Source: Dermacentor variabilis (taxonomy: Eukaryota > Arthropoda > Arachnida > Ixodida > Ixodidae). Taken from it: DNA of 64,000 nt. Position 1 is the first letter of the stretch. Each line of letters begins with the position of its first letter. Under the pieces are notes generated by a model that had not been told where the DNA came from, searched no databases, and saw only the letters and a list, made by a program, of their open reading frames with translations. Position numbers and translations under genes: made by a program. Location: assembly GCF_050947875.1 (NCBI RefSeq), contig NC_134568.1:248948767-249012766 (forward strand). The letters are read 5' to 3'. Below, piece after piece: positions 24,690-36,424 of the stretch.

Positions 24690-25470
24690 TTAGCGAATTA
24701 GTGCACAATGGTATATACAGAGAGGAACTGCGCACGCCCATCTAGCGTGCACGCAGGCGTGAACGTGACACCAGCCGACACCAACGCGATTGTCACGCGG
24801 CGCAGCGCGGCGCAGGAACGGCCTTGGAGGGCGCCGCTCTGTGCCGCTGCGCGTACACCGCATCGTGGGCCGACAAAGTCTGGCCACATGGATCCATAAG
24901 GCAGAGCTAGTCACAGGCTGCTGGCCAGTCGACGAAGAGAGAGAAATAATTTTCTTCGAGCCAAGATTGACGCACGAGACAGGGCGACGCAGTAAATTAC
25001 CGTCGTAATGTAGCGTACGTGATCGCCGAAAGCGAGCCCGGGCCGCTGCTCGCGTTGCAGTGGGGCGGGAAAAACAAGAAGGCAAGGCGGCCGAGTCGCA
25101 CCTGGGAGCGATAATTTGTGCATTCCAGCCACGTCGGGGGGCACCGATGCTCGGGGCGGCCGTGTTATAGTTCGCTCTAGCCGTGTTTGACTTGCGGCCG
25201 TCCCTCTGGGCGCCATAATTGGCATCCGAGAAAGCCTATCGTTTGCGGTGGCACCGATAAGGCCCCCGCCGGCCCCGGTAACGCCTCTTGCTGGCACACG
25301 TTCAGAAAGGAGGGAGCTGCCGGGGCCGGTCGAGCGCCTCGCGTAAGATGCGCGTCGTTACATCTGAACGAGGCTCAGACATCTCGCTTACCCCTCGCGC
25401 TTCATTGGAGGAGGCGAGAAAACTGCTCATCGAGTAAGAGCACCTTTAGAAAGCACGCGTGAAATATATT
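24690..25470. promoter_or_regulatory. CpG-rich island (candidate regulatory DNA)
   Basis: Dense CG dinucleotides from about 24780 to 25420. At about 25214-25265 there are CCATAATTGGCA and GATAAGG words, which resemble homeodomain and GATA sites. Open frames overlap on both strands without domains. The function is inferred from composition and from the nearby Iroquois exon only. Confidence 0.25.
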
Positions 25471-28411
25471 GTGCAGTAGCAGCTTCGTGTCAGAACGAAA
25501 AGATGTGGAAGATATAAAAGAGCGATAGGGGGAAGGGACGGGACGGAGTTTGACGGGGCAGCAAGGCGAACTGAGACTGCGCGCGCCTGCAAAGGCTGTG
25601 AAAGGCGAATGATAGCAGTGTCCAGAGATATACTGTCCCCATTCTGCACGTTCTTCTGTAAACGAAGATCTGCAGCGAGCAACATGTGCCTCAGCAGTGG
25701 CACGATGCTTGGCCCTTTGAACTTTCCAGCCGAAACGGACTTCCCTCTGCGCTCTCGGCGACACATGGCGGCTGCCACAGTGGTCGCGGATGTATGTTTG
25801 GGCACCCTGCCTGGGCACCTGTCGGCCGAAACAAGATCGATCGAGCCAGGCCAGGTAGCCGAACGCAGAACTAGAAAGAGGCAAACAAGCAGTTAACAGT
25901 CGTGCCTTGTCGAGCGACCTCGCAAGACAGCGTGATAAGCAACAGCAGCGGTAGATCCGCGGGTTGCTTTCCTGCCTTCGTCGAGTCGTAACTACATCCA
26001 TTAAACATGTGTGAGTCAGAGACCCCGCCCGTCATTCAGAACGGCTGCAACCTACGGACAAGCCGCGGGAACCTGCCTCCATTTGGAAAGCGTGAGCAGC
26101 TTGTGGCCATGCATGCATGCGTTCACACACTGTTTGTTCGTTTCCTGTGCCTTGTGTTTTCTAGCAATTTCTATATTTGTTTATATGCGGGCACGTTCCT
26201 TTTTTTTTTCTCTATCTTGCCTGTCGACGAGATCGCCTGCTGAGTGGTCTTCATAGAGTTGTCCATGTTAAAGAAGCGATCTTACAGGCGTTTGCAGACG
26301 GATTTCACGGAATTTGCGCACAAGTGAAGCATAACGCGATGCATATGAAACACCGCGCGGGTGGCGAACACTGACGCGTTGCTCTTGCCAAAGTTTTACG
26401 CTTGGGTATAAGTTGCCGCCATTCTAGTTTCCGGCAGTTCTTTGACTATTCGTGTTTTTTTTTAGAAAAGTTCACAGTTGAGAGAGGAAATACGCGAGAT
26501 CAAATAAAGGAAAAGAAACGCGGCCGTTTCCTAGTGCCGCTGTTTTTCCACCATGCGTCGTTTCGCCGAAGCGAACTCTGGATTCACTAGAAGCGTGTAA
26601 GCTGGTTTTGAGTACCAGCTAATCAAAGTATTTAGTTTTCCTTTATTTATCAGTAAAAAGCAATCCTAGCACAAACTCGCAAAGTGAAGGCATCAATGCA
26701 ATGATGGCGTGGACAGCGGTCGCCTCGATATGTGCGTACATTGATAACGTTCTGAGTTGTTAATTGACATGTCTAAACTTTAGTCACATCACCCGACGCA
26801 CTGACCATATAATTATGCTCTTGCATTTTAGTCTAGTTTAACTGGTTTATGAACAAAGAAATTGAGCTGACTAAATATATACTGCAAGTGCACATATACT
26901 AAAATGCGCGATGGGGCCTGCACCGCTTACGAAAATTGACGACAATAAATGAGCAGGGAGAGGTACACGCGCAGTCAAGAACCAGGCTGATGAGGAGAGC
27001 AGTATCAAACATGTGAAACGTTAGCCTGATGTGCATTCAGTTTAGTCTAGAGATAGATAACTGGTTACAGGGAAATCAATAGGAGAAACTGAATAGCAGG
27101 TTTTTAAGGAACTGCTTGTGCTCTTAATTGCGTACTATAGTAATAAGCGGTATAGCCTATGTAAGCGGATTCATAATTAGTGCGCGCACCAATGAGCTAG
27201 GGACTTCGTCCGGAGCAGAGGATTCCTGGAAGACTGTCCTTTTTATTACACGTCATGGGTTCAACGAAAAACAATTCAGTTAGCGAGTACACAGCGTAAG
27301 AGTTTCTGAGCGAATCTTCGACAGGCTTTCTTAGGCAGTAAACACGGGCGCCATGAGCCGGGATTTGCGAGTGAATAACGTATAACAAACACTCGCAACA
27401 CTGCACAATCCTCTGTGAGCTGCTAGTTTATTGTTCAGGATGCTTCTCCTAATGCTAAACGATGTTTAGCAGTATGGGCTAGCGCATCGCTCCACCTAAG
27501 ACTGCATAAGAAGTGATTGTTTAGGGGACAAGTGTTCGGGAGCCAACCTTGCGACAAGTCATTATTTGTAATGCTAAAAGTCATTATAATTTGAGTAACA
27601 TCCACGTAAGTGACATTGAAAACAAATACTTCCGCTCCATTTGTGCAACAGTTTTCTATACTTTAAGGGAACAAAATCTCGTAAGTGATGGTCTCGAAGG
27701 CTTTTTGGGAAAACCGCGATAACCGCGACAAGATACGCTTAGTAAATATATGCTACAACTTTATAGTTCCTGGGGCAGATAACTGTAGATTGCGCTGAAA
27801 GGTGACTAAAGGAAAGAAAAATGTTCTGACAACATAAGATAAAATTTGTTGCAGCACATAGGCGATGTTAGTGTCATAAATATTCGCTCAACCATTGCCG
27901 AATGACGAAGTCCACTGCGTTCTTGGAGCCGTGTAACTCTCTTCATTTTGTCTCCAGTGTAACCCCTTCCATATTTCTTTTTTTTTTATAGCCACCATTT
28001 TTCTTCTTTCCCTCCCTCCTTTATTTCGCTCCTTATGCTTTCTCCCCATTTATATAATTTCATTCTATCCCCCAATCTTCATTCGGTATCCATTTTTTCC
28101 ATGTAAATTTTCCTTTTAGAGCAGGCAGGCATTGTACCCCTAGTGGTGGCAGTTGGCAGCTAGCTCTTTTACTTTCTTCCCTCCGTGATTCTTTCTATCT
28201 ATCCAAACGTAATAATAATGAATGGTGGACGTCTTAGAGCCTCCGTTCGCTTATATGGACTCATGCCCACAAGAACGCACATATGCTTTTTCCAGCTTTA
28301 TATATATATATATATATACGCAGGAAAGAGACGACGAACTTTTTGGGAGACTTCTTTTACTTAACGTTTTCGGCTGGTGGACCAGCCTTCGTCAGAGTAC
28401 AGTCTATATAT

Positions 28412-28414
<3 letters not shown>
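25471..28414. other. Non-coding, no gene seen
   Basis: Open frames at 25402-26001 (minus) and neighbours show no domain or paired splice sites. Positions 26600-28200 are AT-rich. A short TA run occurs at about 28300-28318. Confidence 0.3.

Positions 28415-28487
<73 letters not shown>
28415..28487. repeat. (TA)n tract
   Basis: Uninterrupted TA repeat ending at the left edge of the MITE at 28488. Confidence 0.97.
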
Positions 28488-28490
<3 letters not shown>

Positions 28491-28822
28491 ATATCATAAG
28501 AAGCCAACAAACATTGACACCAAGGACAACAAGGAAAACATGGCTTGTGAATGGTGGCGCTGGCTAACACTCCCAGGGTTCTACTAGGGCACATAAATAC
28601 CCAAGAATGTGGATGGGGACACGGCGCCGCTGTAGCTCAATTGGTAGAGCATCGCACGCGAAATACGAAGGTTGTGGGTTCGGTTCCTACCTGCGGCAAG
28701 TTGTTTTTTCATCCACTTTAATTTGCATTAGTTTATCGTTTCTTTATTTCATTTATTAAGCACAAGTAATTTCCCCTATGTTGTCCTTGGTGTCAATGTT
28801 TGTTGGCTTCTTATGATATGAC
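28488..28822. mobile_element. TA-flanked MITE carrying a tRNA-like gene
   Basis: Perfect 43-bp terminal inverted repeats (28488-28530 and 28780-28822) begin GTCATATCATAAGAAGCCAA. TA dinucleotides sit on both outer edges, as expected for Tc1/mariner-type insertion, although the left TA lies in a TA tract. The 335-bp body holds a complete tRNA-like cloverleaf (28626-28698) and no transposase. A related relic, in inverse orientation, is at 57691-57975. Confidence 0.85.
28626..28698 (+). pseudogene. tRNA-like sequence inside the MITE
   Basis: Exactly 73 nt fold as a type I tRNA. The acceptor arm has one T-T mismatch. The D arm GCTC/GAGC is perfect, the anticodon stem TCGCA/TACGA has one mismatch, and the T arm GTGGG/CCTAC holds a G-T pair with TTCGGTT as its loop. 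The anticodon loop CGCGAAA lacks U33 (it has G), so the nominal CGA anticodon is unlikely to be decoded. Likely a mobile-element-borne tRNA relic that may still bind RNA polymerase III. Confidence 0.7.
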
Positions 28823-28860
28823 TAATAAAAATCAGGTCCCTCGGTTAACCCCCTTTCTTC

Positions 28861-28865
<5 letters not shown>

Positions 28866-28920
<55 letters not shown>
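28866..28920. repeat. (TA)n tract
   Basis: Uninterrupted TA repeat of about 55 bp, 43 bp to the right of the MITE. Confidence 0.96.
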
Positions 28921-28922
<2 letters not shown>

Positions 28923-30566
28923 TTCAAAAGTTTCTTTGTTTAGAGAAGACTGAAGACTGATAAGAGCATCTGTTGGGGTGCAACTTCAAGATGTCCGCTT
29001 TTCATGTAGTATAATATACGGTACTATGGTTGAAATATGTTTATGTTATGTGAGCGGTCTTTCAAAATCTTATGGTAGGGACGTGCCAGAGAGAAAGCAA
29101 TGAACTATCTTTAGAATTTATCACACGCGTCTCTGCAAAAGTTTGTGCTTTTGGACGCCGACATTCCGCTCAAACTACTTGAAAGATTACTCCGCTCGGA
29201 GCACGACCTATCGTTCCTTTTCTGTAAGCGCTTGTGCACAAAGAATTAGCAGTATGGCGATCCGATATGCTTGCTACGAAGACAGAAGCCAAAGAAAGAC
29301 ATTTGTACGAAAGCCTAAACGAAACGATAGCTTCCTCTTACGTAGATGTTACATGTGCAAATATTGCCGCATCGACGGAGCGCACCTGAGGACGACATAA
29401 GGACACATAGCCGCCCTGCTGCTCGTTATTAATAGCTGCCCTGTTCTATAGCACGTACCCGCTATCAACAGCTGGTTGATAGCTAAGTTGGCACGCATTA
29501 CACAAGGTGTATGTTCTGTACACATTCACAAAATTTTCAGAATTCATGCGAAGGCTATGCATGAAAAAAAAGAGAAACAAGAGAAAAATAGTGGCGACAA
29601 ATAAAGACGCGTGCATGCAGAATAAGATGTAACTTATTGCTTTCTAGCCGCCTGGCTAAACGTCTCCGAGTTGTCGTCTGAGACAGCGCTTGTCGTCGGT
29701 GTTTGGCACTAAGCCAGTGCCTGTTGCAGAACGATGTCTGAAGTCCGTGTTCAGAACAGTGAGCGCTGCGTTCAAAACACCGAGGACCGCGCTCGCATAA
29801 CAGAAGTCGCACGTGTTTTTGGCCTCGCGCAGCTCAGTGTTAAGCTCAAGTGAAGAAGAAGCTGTTCCGCATGCATCTTTCATACACACACTATGTACAC
29901 ATTTCCTCTCTTTCACATATTTAAGTCAGACTGTAGAGATCTGCGATGCTTTTTTTTTTTCATTTGGTTCTTGATGCACGACATTCACCTGGCTTCTGCT
30001 TCAACTCTTTACTTCAATATTCGCTAAGGAGCTCCTCCCCGTTCTTTCTTTTTTCTTGCCAGATCTCAGCTCTTTCTTCCCTGGCAATAAATATATATCG
30101 TTAATGCGAATCAAAAATCGGTAATGAAATCTCATAAGAAGCTACGAACTCATGCTCTGAGAAAGATACACGAAAGAGAGGTGAAGGTCAATTAGCTGCA
30201 GGTTTCGTTTTCCCTCTGGACGCTTCAATAACCTTATTTAGTGTTATTGCTATGTCGCAGTAGTCTGTGTGAGTTATAGTATGAATTAGTATGTATAGTT
30301 TTCTTTTCTATGTTGACTGTAGTTGTTTAAGCATGTTTACGAAATGTGCTTTATTACCGGACCGTTTGTTTGTTTTCCATACCCCTTGATGTCATCATCC
30401 TTTGCTCATTAGAGAAGACTATTGTTTGTGGTGAAGCCGGCGACACAACAGTTGCCAACATTTCCAATGCCATCAGAATGTATCACTCACTTACTCGCCC
30501 TGTGCTCACGCGGCCTGTTCAGCCAGCGCACACTGTGAAACATGATATTCGAGAAAACATTGCGCA
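28921..30566. other. Non-coding, no gene seen
   Basis: Open frames up to about 86 codons without recognisable domains. A T run occurs at about 29950-29960. Confidence 0.3.
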
Positions 30567-30664
30567 TCAACGTACTATGTAACGTTCAACGTACTATCAT
30601 CGTACTATCAACGTACTATCAACGTAACATCAACGTACTATGTAACATCAACGTTCTATGTAAT
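30567..30664. repeat. Short tandem repeat, unit about 12-19 bp (CAACGTACTAT...)
   Basis: CAACGTACTAT or its variants (CAACGTAACAT, CAACGTTCTAT) occur about eight times, some with an extra GTAA spacer. It is an irregular minisatellite. Confidence 0.8.
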
Positions 30665-31399
30665 GCAACAGGACGGGCGTTCTTACATGTGTTTCAGTGT
30701 ATGCTCTCTAGTTTCATGCTGCAGTGCAATTTTCGATTAGTGGTACACTCTCAGTATGTTACTTTCATTCATTTATCAAACCAGTGGGCTACTTGCTTCT
30801 GTAAATAACTGCAGCGTGCGGAAGCGCGTACAATTAAGTGTGGAGGGACATCTTTGATTTGCCTAGCCACTACCTTGTCCTTAGAGCTTTGCACATTCTT
30901 ATTTATTTCTCTTTCTGGCCAACAACAAGAAGGGAGTTAAAGCCGTCGCACTTGTTCGTGCAATCTATTTTACCGATAGAGTATGGCAGGTGCATCGAGC
31001 GTACCTTGAAAGAAAAGAAGGAATAAAGAGAGGGAAATAAAAAAAAAGTAGTTCCAGTCTTTGCAACAACTTGTATCTCTGTGTATTTTCTTCGCCCCGG
31101 AAGATTCTCGCCGGCTGCCGTGCCTTTTCGAGTTGCTCGATTCGGAAGAGACGTGTGAGATTAACATATCGCGGCTATATCAACAGGTTACTCGCGACAA
31201 GATCCCCGCTGACTGGCTTAGCCCGGCGGTGGCTAATCTCCTGTCCACTGCATGCTCCGTTGACCAAAGCCGCAGCGTGAGCTGCTTGCTAATTGCCCGC
31301 GATATACGGCAGACGCTTTGTAAAGACTCGTCTGCAGGCCGTAAAGGGAAACACCCGTCCGCTCCCCACAACATCAAAAGTAAAACGCCGCCGCTGCTG
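30665..31399. other. Non-coding, no gene seen
   Basis: No recognisable exon. A frame at 31061-31420 (+) has no domain. Confidence 0.3.
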
Positions 31400-32110
31400 A
31401 GCGGGTGTATGCTCTGTTAAATAGGCGCGCCGTCAGGGAGAAACCGGACTGCATTAACGCGGTCCGGTCAGCAATGACAAACGGCCAATTTGTCCGCCAT
31501 AGATTCTGCGAGTGTGCCAGAGGAATACGCACGGCCGCGGCGGTGGTGCCCAGCGCTGGAAGGTTAAGGAGGGGGGAGAGGGGGGGGAGTGCCCCAGCGA
31601 CCGTCGTCTATCGAAGCAAGAATCGCCCATACGTGTCGCTAGACGCATTTCTCAAGTGTCAGGTGCACTCGCAAGCGAGCATAAAAATCTCTTCACGCGC
31701 GTGTGTGGTTGGCCTCTCCAAGATCCGCATGCACTCCGGCCGCGTCGGCCGATAAGAGCTCAGTGGCTTCGCTCCCGCCGCCGCAGCTCCGCGCTGCTGC
31801 TAATAGCGAGCGCGCGGCAACCGCGCGTCTCGCCAAGCGACCGCCGTCACCCGACCCGCGAGTCTCGACGCGACAGCGCGCGCTTCGCGAGAGAAACGGC
31901 GGCTGCTCGGTGCCGAGCGGCCGCGGGGGGCGCAACCGGCTCCGTTCCAGCGCACGCACAGCTTTTCTCCTGGCAGACCATATTCTCCTCGCGTTCCAAA
32001 CGGCCGTGTCTGCCTTCTCACTCTGGCGCACCTGTAGCAAAAAGCCAATACTGCCAAAGCGCTTGTCAACGCGGGAGGTGACACGTTCCAGCGATAGCTT
32101 TTTATGAGCC
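31400..32110. promoter_or_regulatory. CpG-rich island (candidate regulatory DNA)
   Basis: Strongly CG-rich, especially 31730-31960, with long overlapping open frames on both strands, as expected of GC-rich non-coding DNA. A TATA-like CATAAAAATC sits at about 31679. No protein domain is seen in any frame. Confidence 0.25.
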
Positions 32111-33074
32111 ACGAGGCTGGCGCCTGGGGCGCGAGGGATCTTCTGTATGATGGATGCCACTTCTTCTTTTTCATCTTTTTGTTTCTTTTTTTTAAGGCGA
32201 GGAAGAAAGGGCGATGAAGTGGCTGTGCACGGGGAGACGGTTGAGAAACAAACGGCCACTCAGCTGGGAGCAAGATCCGTTATATTCTGTGCTGACTGTC
32301 GCTAGGAACGAGCATCCAGCCCGAAACGTTGCCCGTGTCAAGGCTTTCCCTTCTGTCGCTAAATTTTTGTCGCGTTGTTGAATTTTGTGCCCTTATATAT
32401 AGCGATATTACGCGGTTCGGTGGCGCTGCATGGAGGAAACATCACTGCTTGGTAATACATGTTTTCTCGTTGTCACGTAAAATGCTGTTAAATTGTATTA
32501 GCAAGATTGTCCTACCGAGATGCTTCTCTATATTCAAAACACACTAATCACAATTTGTGTAAGGACGCTCGGGAACCGAGCTTTGGGTACACGGTAATGA
32601 ACCCCGACCTTTCCACTACGACGTCTCCAAAAACCCCGATCTTGCTTTATTTCACGTTAAGCTCTTTCATTCAATCAGTAATTACAAAGCAATGTATCAC
32701 AGTGCCAGAATACCGGAGTGCCAGAGAGTAACGAAATGAATCAAGGACCATTCGGGCCATCCAGATGCTTACGACTTTTGTGGTGATGGTTAGATACACG
32801 CACAAGAGGAAAGGATGTTGACCACATGTCGATGGGCGTTCCCTTCCATATATTTCGATGCTAACATCCATCCTATCGCAGCATCTAGGCGCGAGGAAAG
32901 TGTACACATGGGCAACCGCAGGAGTGCGACTCGAACGAGAAGCACCTCGCGGTCACACCGTACACACGTCCGCACAGATTACCTCTAGAAAAGACTTCCG
33001 CACGCGCTGCCAGTGTTCCCGCAGAACAACCCAATAAGATCGACAAGCAGTATACGGAGCCACGGCCAAAGCTT
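32111..33074. other. Non-coding, no gene seen
   Basis: AT-rich spacer between two GC islands; nothing recognised. Confidence 0.3.
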
Positions 33075-33740
33075 TTGTTCTTGACCCCTCCATCCCCCTT
33101 CCCCCTTTTCCGCCACCATCACGTGACGTGGCCGGGCCGGCGTCGGCGCATCCCTGCTTTCTTGGCCATAAAATACGCCCTTAATAGCACGCGCAGCTTC
33201 AGGTTTATTTCCATGAGAAAGTCGTCAGGCGATCAAAACCGGGCTCCCCCCCATAAAACACGGCCCAACTCGATCCTTGACGCCCGACCGCCGAGGAGGC
33301 CTCCGGTGGCGAGTATGCGAATTCCGTCGCGCTCGAGGCTCGCGCACCGTCTTCTCGAGTAGCTCGTCAAAGGCTGCGTAGTGCCCCCTTCCTCCTCAGA
33401 CCCTTTCTCGCCTGCGGCCCATCAGGCGGGGCTCGAGCTGCAGACAGAGCCGACAAAAGGGCACCTCTTCGCGCGCCTGCGGGACCGCAGAGAGAGTGTG
33501 CCGTTTTCAAACAAAGACACCCCACGGGCCGCCAACCGCTCTCGGCCCGCAGCGGAAGGAATTCCTGCAGCGGCGGGCGCGATGGCAAAGACATCCTCGG
33601 CGGCGGCTGTCCCCGCGAGATTGCGGCGCCCCCTTCTCGCTCATCCTCTGGGCCAGACGCGGCGACGGCCTACCTTCGCGTCGCTCTCTGGCACAACTAA
33701 GATACGCGCGTAATTGCATGCAGGCGTATTTCAACTCGTG
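33075..33740. promoter_or_regulatory. CpG-rich island (candidate regulatory DNA)
   Basis: CG-rich sequence with AT words inside it (GGCCATAAAATACGCCCTTA near 33162), of the kind bound by Hox/Cad-type homeodomains. Open frames on both strands show no domain. Regulatory function is inferred. Confidence 0.25.
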
Positions 33741-34090
33741 ACGTAACCTTGACGACTTTACGCTCTAGCACTGTGCCCGCAGCCTTTTCAGCTGCTGTAT
33801 TATACGAGGCATAGGACTTCGCTGGGGAGGACGCCACCGCACACCTTTATTTCCTCGTCTCTTTAACTTGTTTTCGCGCCTCTTCACGCCGCCTGTCATT
33901 AGCTTTTGCGCCAACGAGAAATGCATGCAGAAAAGCTTTGAATAACTGACGCTGCCAGTGATACCGATATTATCTGCATTCCCGTAGCACCGCACGGAGG
34001 TTAGCGTTCTCTGCTTTACAGACCGCTAGGCTTGATACGACAGCTTAAATACTAATTACCATAAACTCTTCTCGCTTTGCGTTTGGCATG
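33741..34090. other. Non-coding, no gene seen
   Basis: Short spacer between a GC island and the SINE pair. Confidence 0.3.
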
Positions 34091-34318
34091 CGGCCCAGTG
34101 GCTATGGCGTTGCGCTGCTGAGGACGAGGGTTCGATCCCGGCCGCGGCGGCAGTATTCTCATGGGAGCGGAATGTCAAGACGCTCGTGTACGGTGAATCG
34201 GGCGCACGTAAGAGAATCCCAGATGGTCAACATTAATCTGGAGCCCCCCACCACGACATGTCTTACAATCAGATCGTGGTTTTGGCACGTAAAACCCCGG
34301 ATTAAAACAAAAAAAATT
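34091..34318 (+). repeat. Ruka-like tRNA-derived SINE, copy 1
   Basis: The head has A box GTGGCTATGGCGTTGC and B box GGGTTCGATCCCGGCC. The body matches the tick SINE I know as Ruka: GGAGCCCCCCACCACGACAT, CAGATCGTGGTTTTGGCACG, TAAAACCCC, then an A-rich tail. Diverged, with small deletions in the body. The same 3' motif is present at 57061-57312. Confidence 0.85.
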
Positions 34319-34583
34319 TGTCAATGTGCGGGTTACGTTTTTCAGTTCGCGGTTCCTCTCAACGCGGTACAGTCGCCAGCTAAATTCATTTTGCTCCTGT
34401 TATTATAACCACCGCGAGCGGCTAAAAAACTATTATGACTTACTCTTGACTACCTCGCACATACTAGCGAGTAGATTTAGTCCTTGTTTCTTAACATAAG
34501 GCTGAGACCCCTATTTTGACCGTACTTGCATGTGATTACACAGCATCAGAACGGGAAGGCAGCAATGCAAGCATGACGCTACC
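34319..34583. other. Spacer between two SINEs
   Basis: AT-rich; nothing recognised. Confidence 0.3.
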
Positions 34584-34823
34584 AGCGGCGGTGGCTCAAT
34601 GGCAATGGCGCTCTGCTATTGAGCACAAGATAACGGGTTTGGTTCTCGGCCGCGAAAGCCGCATTACGGCGCAAGCAAAATGCAAAAGCGTTCGTGCACA
34701 AATAAGTACTCAAGCTTACGTGCGCGTTAAAGAACCCCAAGCAGTCCAAATTAATCTTACGGCGTCTCTCATAGCTCCAGTGTTAATTATTTGGGACGAT
34801 AAACTCAATCGATCGATCGATCG

Positions 34824-34870
<47 letters not shown>
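34584..34870 (+). repeat. Ruka-like tRNA-derived SINE, copy 2, with (GATC)/(AATC)n tail
   Basis: Head GGCGGTGGCTCAATGGCAAT with a degenerate B box GGTTTGGTTCTCGGCC. The body has GCGCGTTAAAGAACCCCAAG and GTCCAAATTAATC. The element ends in GATC units (about 34809-34826) that turn into AATC units to 34870. More diverged than copy 1. Confidence 0.75.
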
Positions 34871-36424
34871 CAAATGTAGCGTTAACGTTCCGAAATGGGC
34901 AAGAGCGGGGGAAGTCATTCGTTCTGCCTTCCAGCTTCATACTTTGATGTTAACACTTCTAGCTTAATTCATGCTTTGATGTTAACATGGATATCCACTA
35001 AGATTTTATTTACTGTTTTTAGAGCTTTCAAGGCTTTTAAGACATCATTCCGGGCTGCAGACACCAATTTATGTTACCCTGATGTTTGGGTCGTGTAATA
35101 ACATCTGATTTATCGTAAAGTTCGTCTGGATATTATAGTTTCACAACATTGGACATTAACCTTTGAGAACTCCCGTAAGACGTCGTGACAGAGTATAGCC
35201 ACGTTACTCTACACCATCCGTTGCAGCGACTGTAGTTTTTATACCTCAAAGTCCGCGTATTGGTCACTCATCCCATTTTAGAAATTCCGCGTTATAATAG
35301 CAAGCAAATCAGCTTGCTCCCTTTTTTATATAAGGGCAGTCCTACGATAAGTAATATTTGTTTTCGTGAGTGTTGACATTCCTTTTTTTTTACCTTACTA
35401 TTTTTCTTTTTCTGCTGTGACCGCGAACTGAGTTTGCCCGACTTAAGTACAACAGCAGGAACCTGAAATGAGGTTCCCCGACCTGCATGCGCCCCTCTTC
35501 GCAAATGCGGCTGCGCGCATTCTATTTGGAAACGGTATGCTGAAGACGTACAGTCACCCGGGTCCGTAAGCTTCGACTTACACTTGAGTGTAGATTACGT
35601 CGAGGTTATCACGTGACCTTAGTAGCGCCAATAAGTTGTCGGCCCTTATCACCTACAAGGCTGAACGATATGCAGTGACCACTTGTGGAAACGTGCACCG
35701 CTTGTCAATGTTTCAAAATACGTACAATCGTTCAAAGAAGACAACGCTGCTCTCCTTTCTACTTGAGTTCACGCTATCGTGCAGTTTAAATCCTCCGCGG
35801 CGCACTTTCTTCCGCAAGAGCGCTTCCTCCATTTGGAATTGGCCACGGTATGCGGCACACTTCAGACTACTTGTGCTCGAATTGCCCTGGAAGGAAAACC
35901 GTCCAAGCATGCTGCTAGAAGTTTGATATATTAACAAAGGTTACATCCGCCGCAAGCTGTTTCTGACAGTACTTCAAACGTCCGAAAAAATATAATGATA
36001 ACTGTAACGATAAATGTAACGTGGATTATTAGAATCAACTGCCAAAGGAACTCTGGTTTTCTTGGAAATACGACAACAACTTATCATAATACGGCATCAA
36101 AGAAAACAATTTGTCAGTCTCGTCACCGACAATAACAGGACAAAAGCATTACACGATCGATTTTTCTTTTTTTTTTTTTTTGCCGTTCTCGAACACCCAT
36201 GCAAATGAGAAAGACTAAAAAGGTACCTGGACAAGACGCGGACAGTTACTACACCTGTGGTCGCACCTCACTGACACCTTACCTGTACAGTCAGCCGATC
36301 ATATGCGCGCGAGAACGAGTGAGTATTGGGCCAGCCGTTTCTTGAATCAAATGCGCACTCGCTGCACAGACGCAACCCAGACTTAACTATTCTTCATACG
36401 GCGCCAGTCCTTGCTGTCACTTGA
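34871..36424. other. Non-coding, no gene seen
   Basis: AT-rich; a T run at about 36160-36181. Near 34950-34990 a short TTCATACTTTGATGTTAACA / TTCATGCTTTGATGTTAACA duplication is present (spacing about 37 bp). No gene recognised. Confidence 0.35.

Noticed and set aside
25402..26001. 199-codon minus-strand frame
   Set aside because: No domain, no initiating context, and opposite-strand frames of similar quality in the same place.
28626..28698. A functional nuclear tRNA gene
   Set aside because: The fold is good, but U33 is replaced by G, both the acceptor and anticodon stems hold mismatches, and it lies inside a MITE. Annotated as a tRNA-like relic instead.
31512..32273. Several overlapping frames of 130-190 codons on both strands
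   Set aside because: All lie in one GC-rich island, overlap each other on opposite strands and have arginine/serine/alanine-rich composition typical of GC-rich non-coding DNA.
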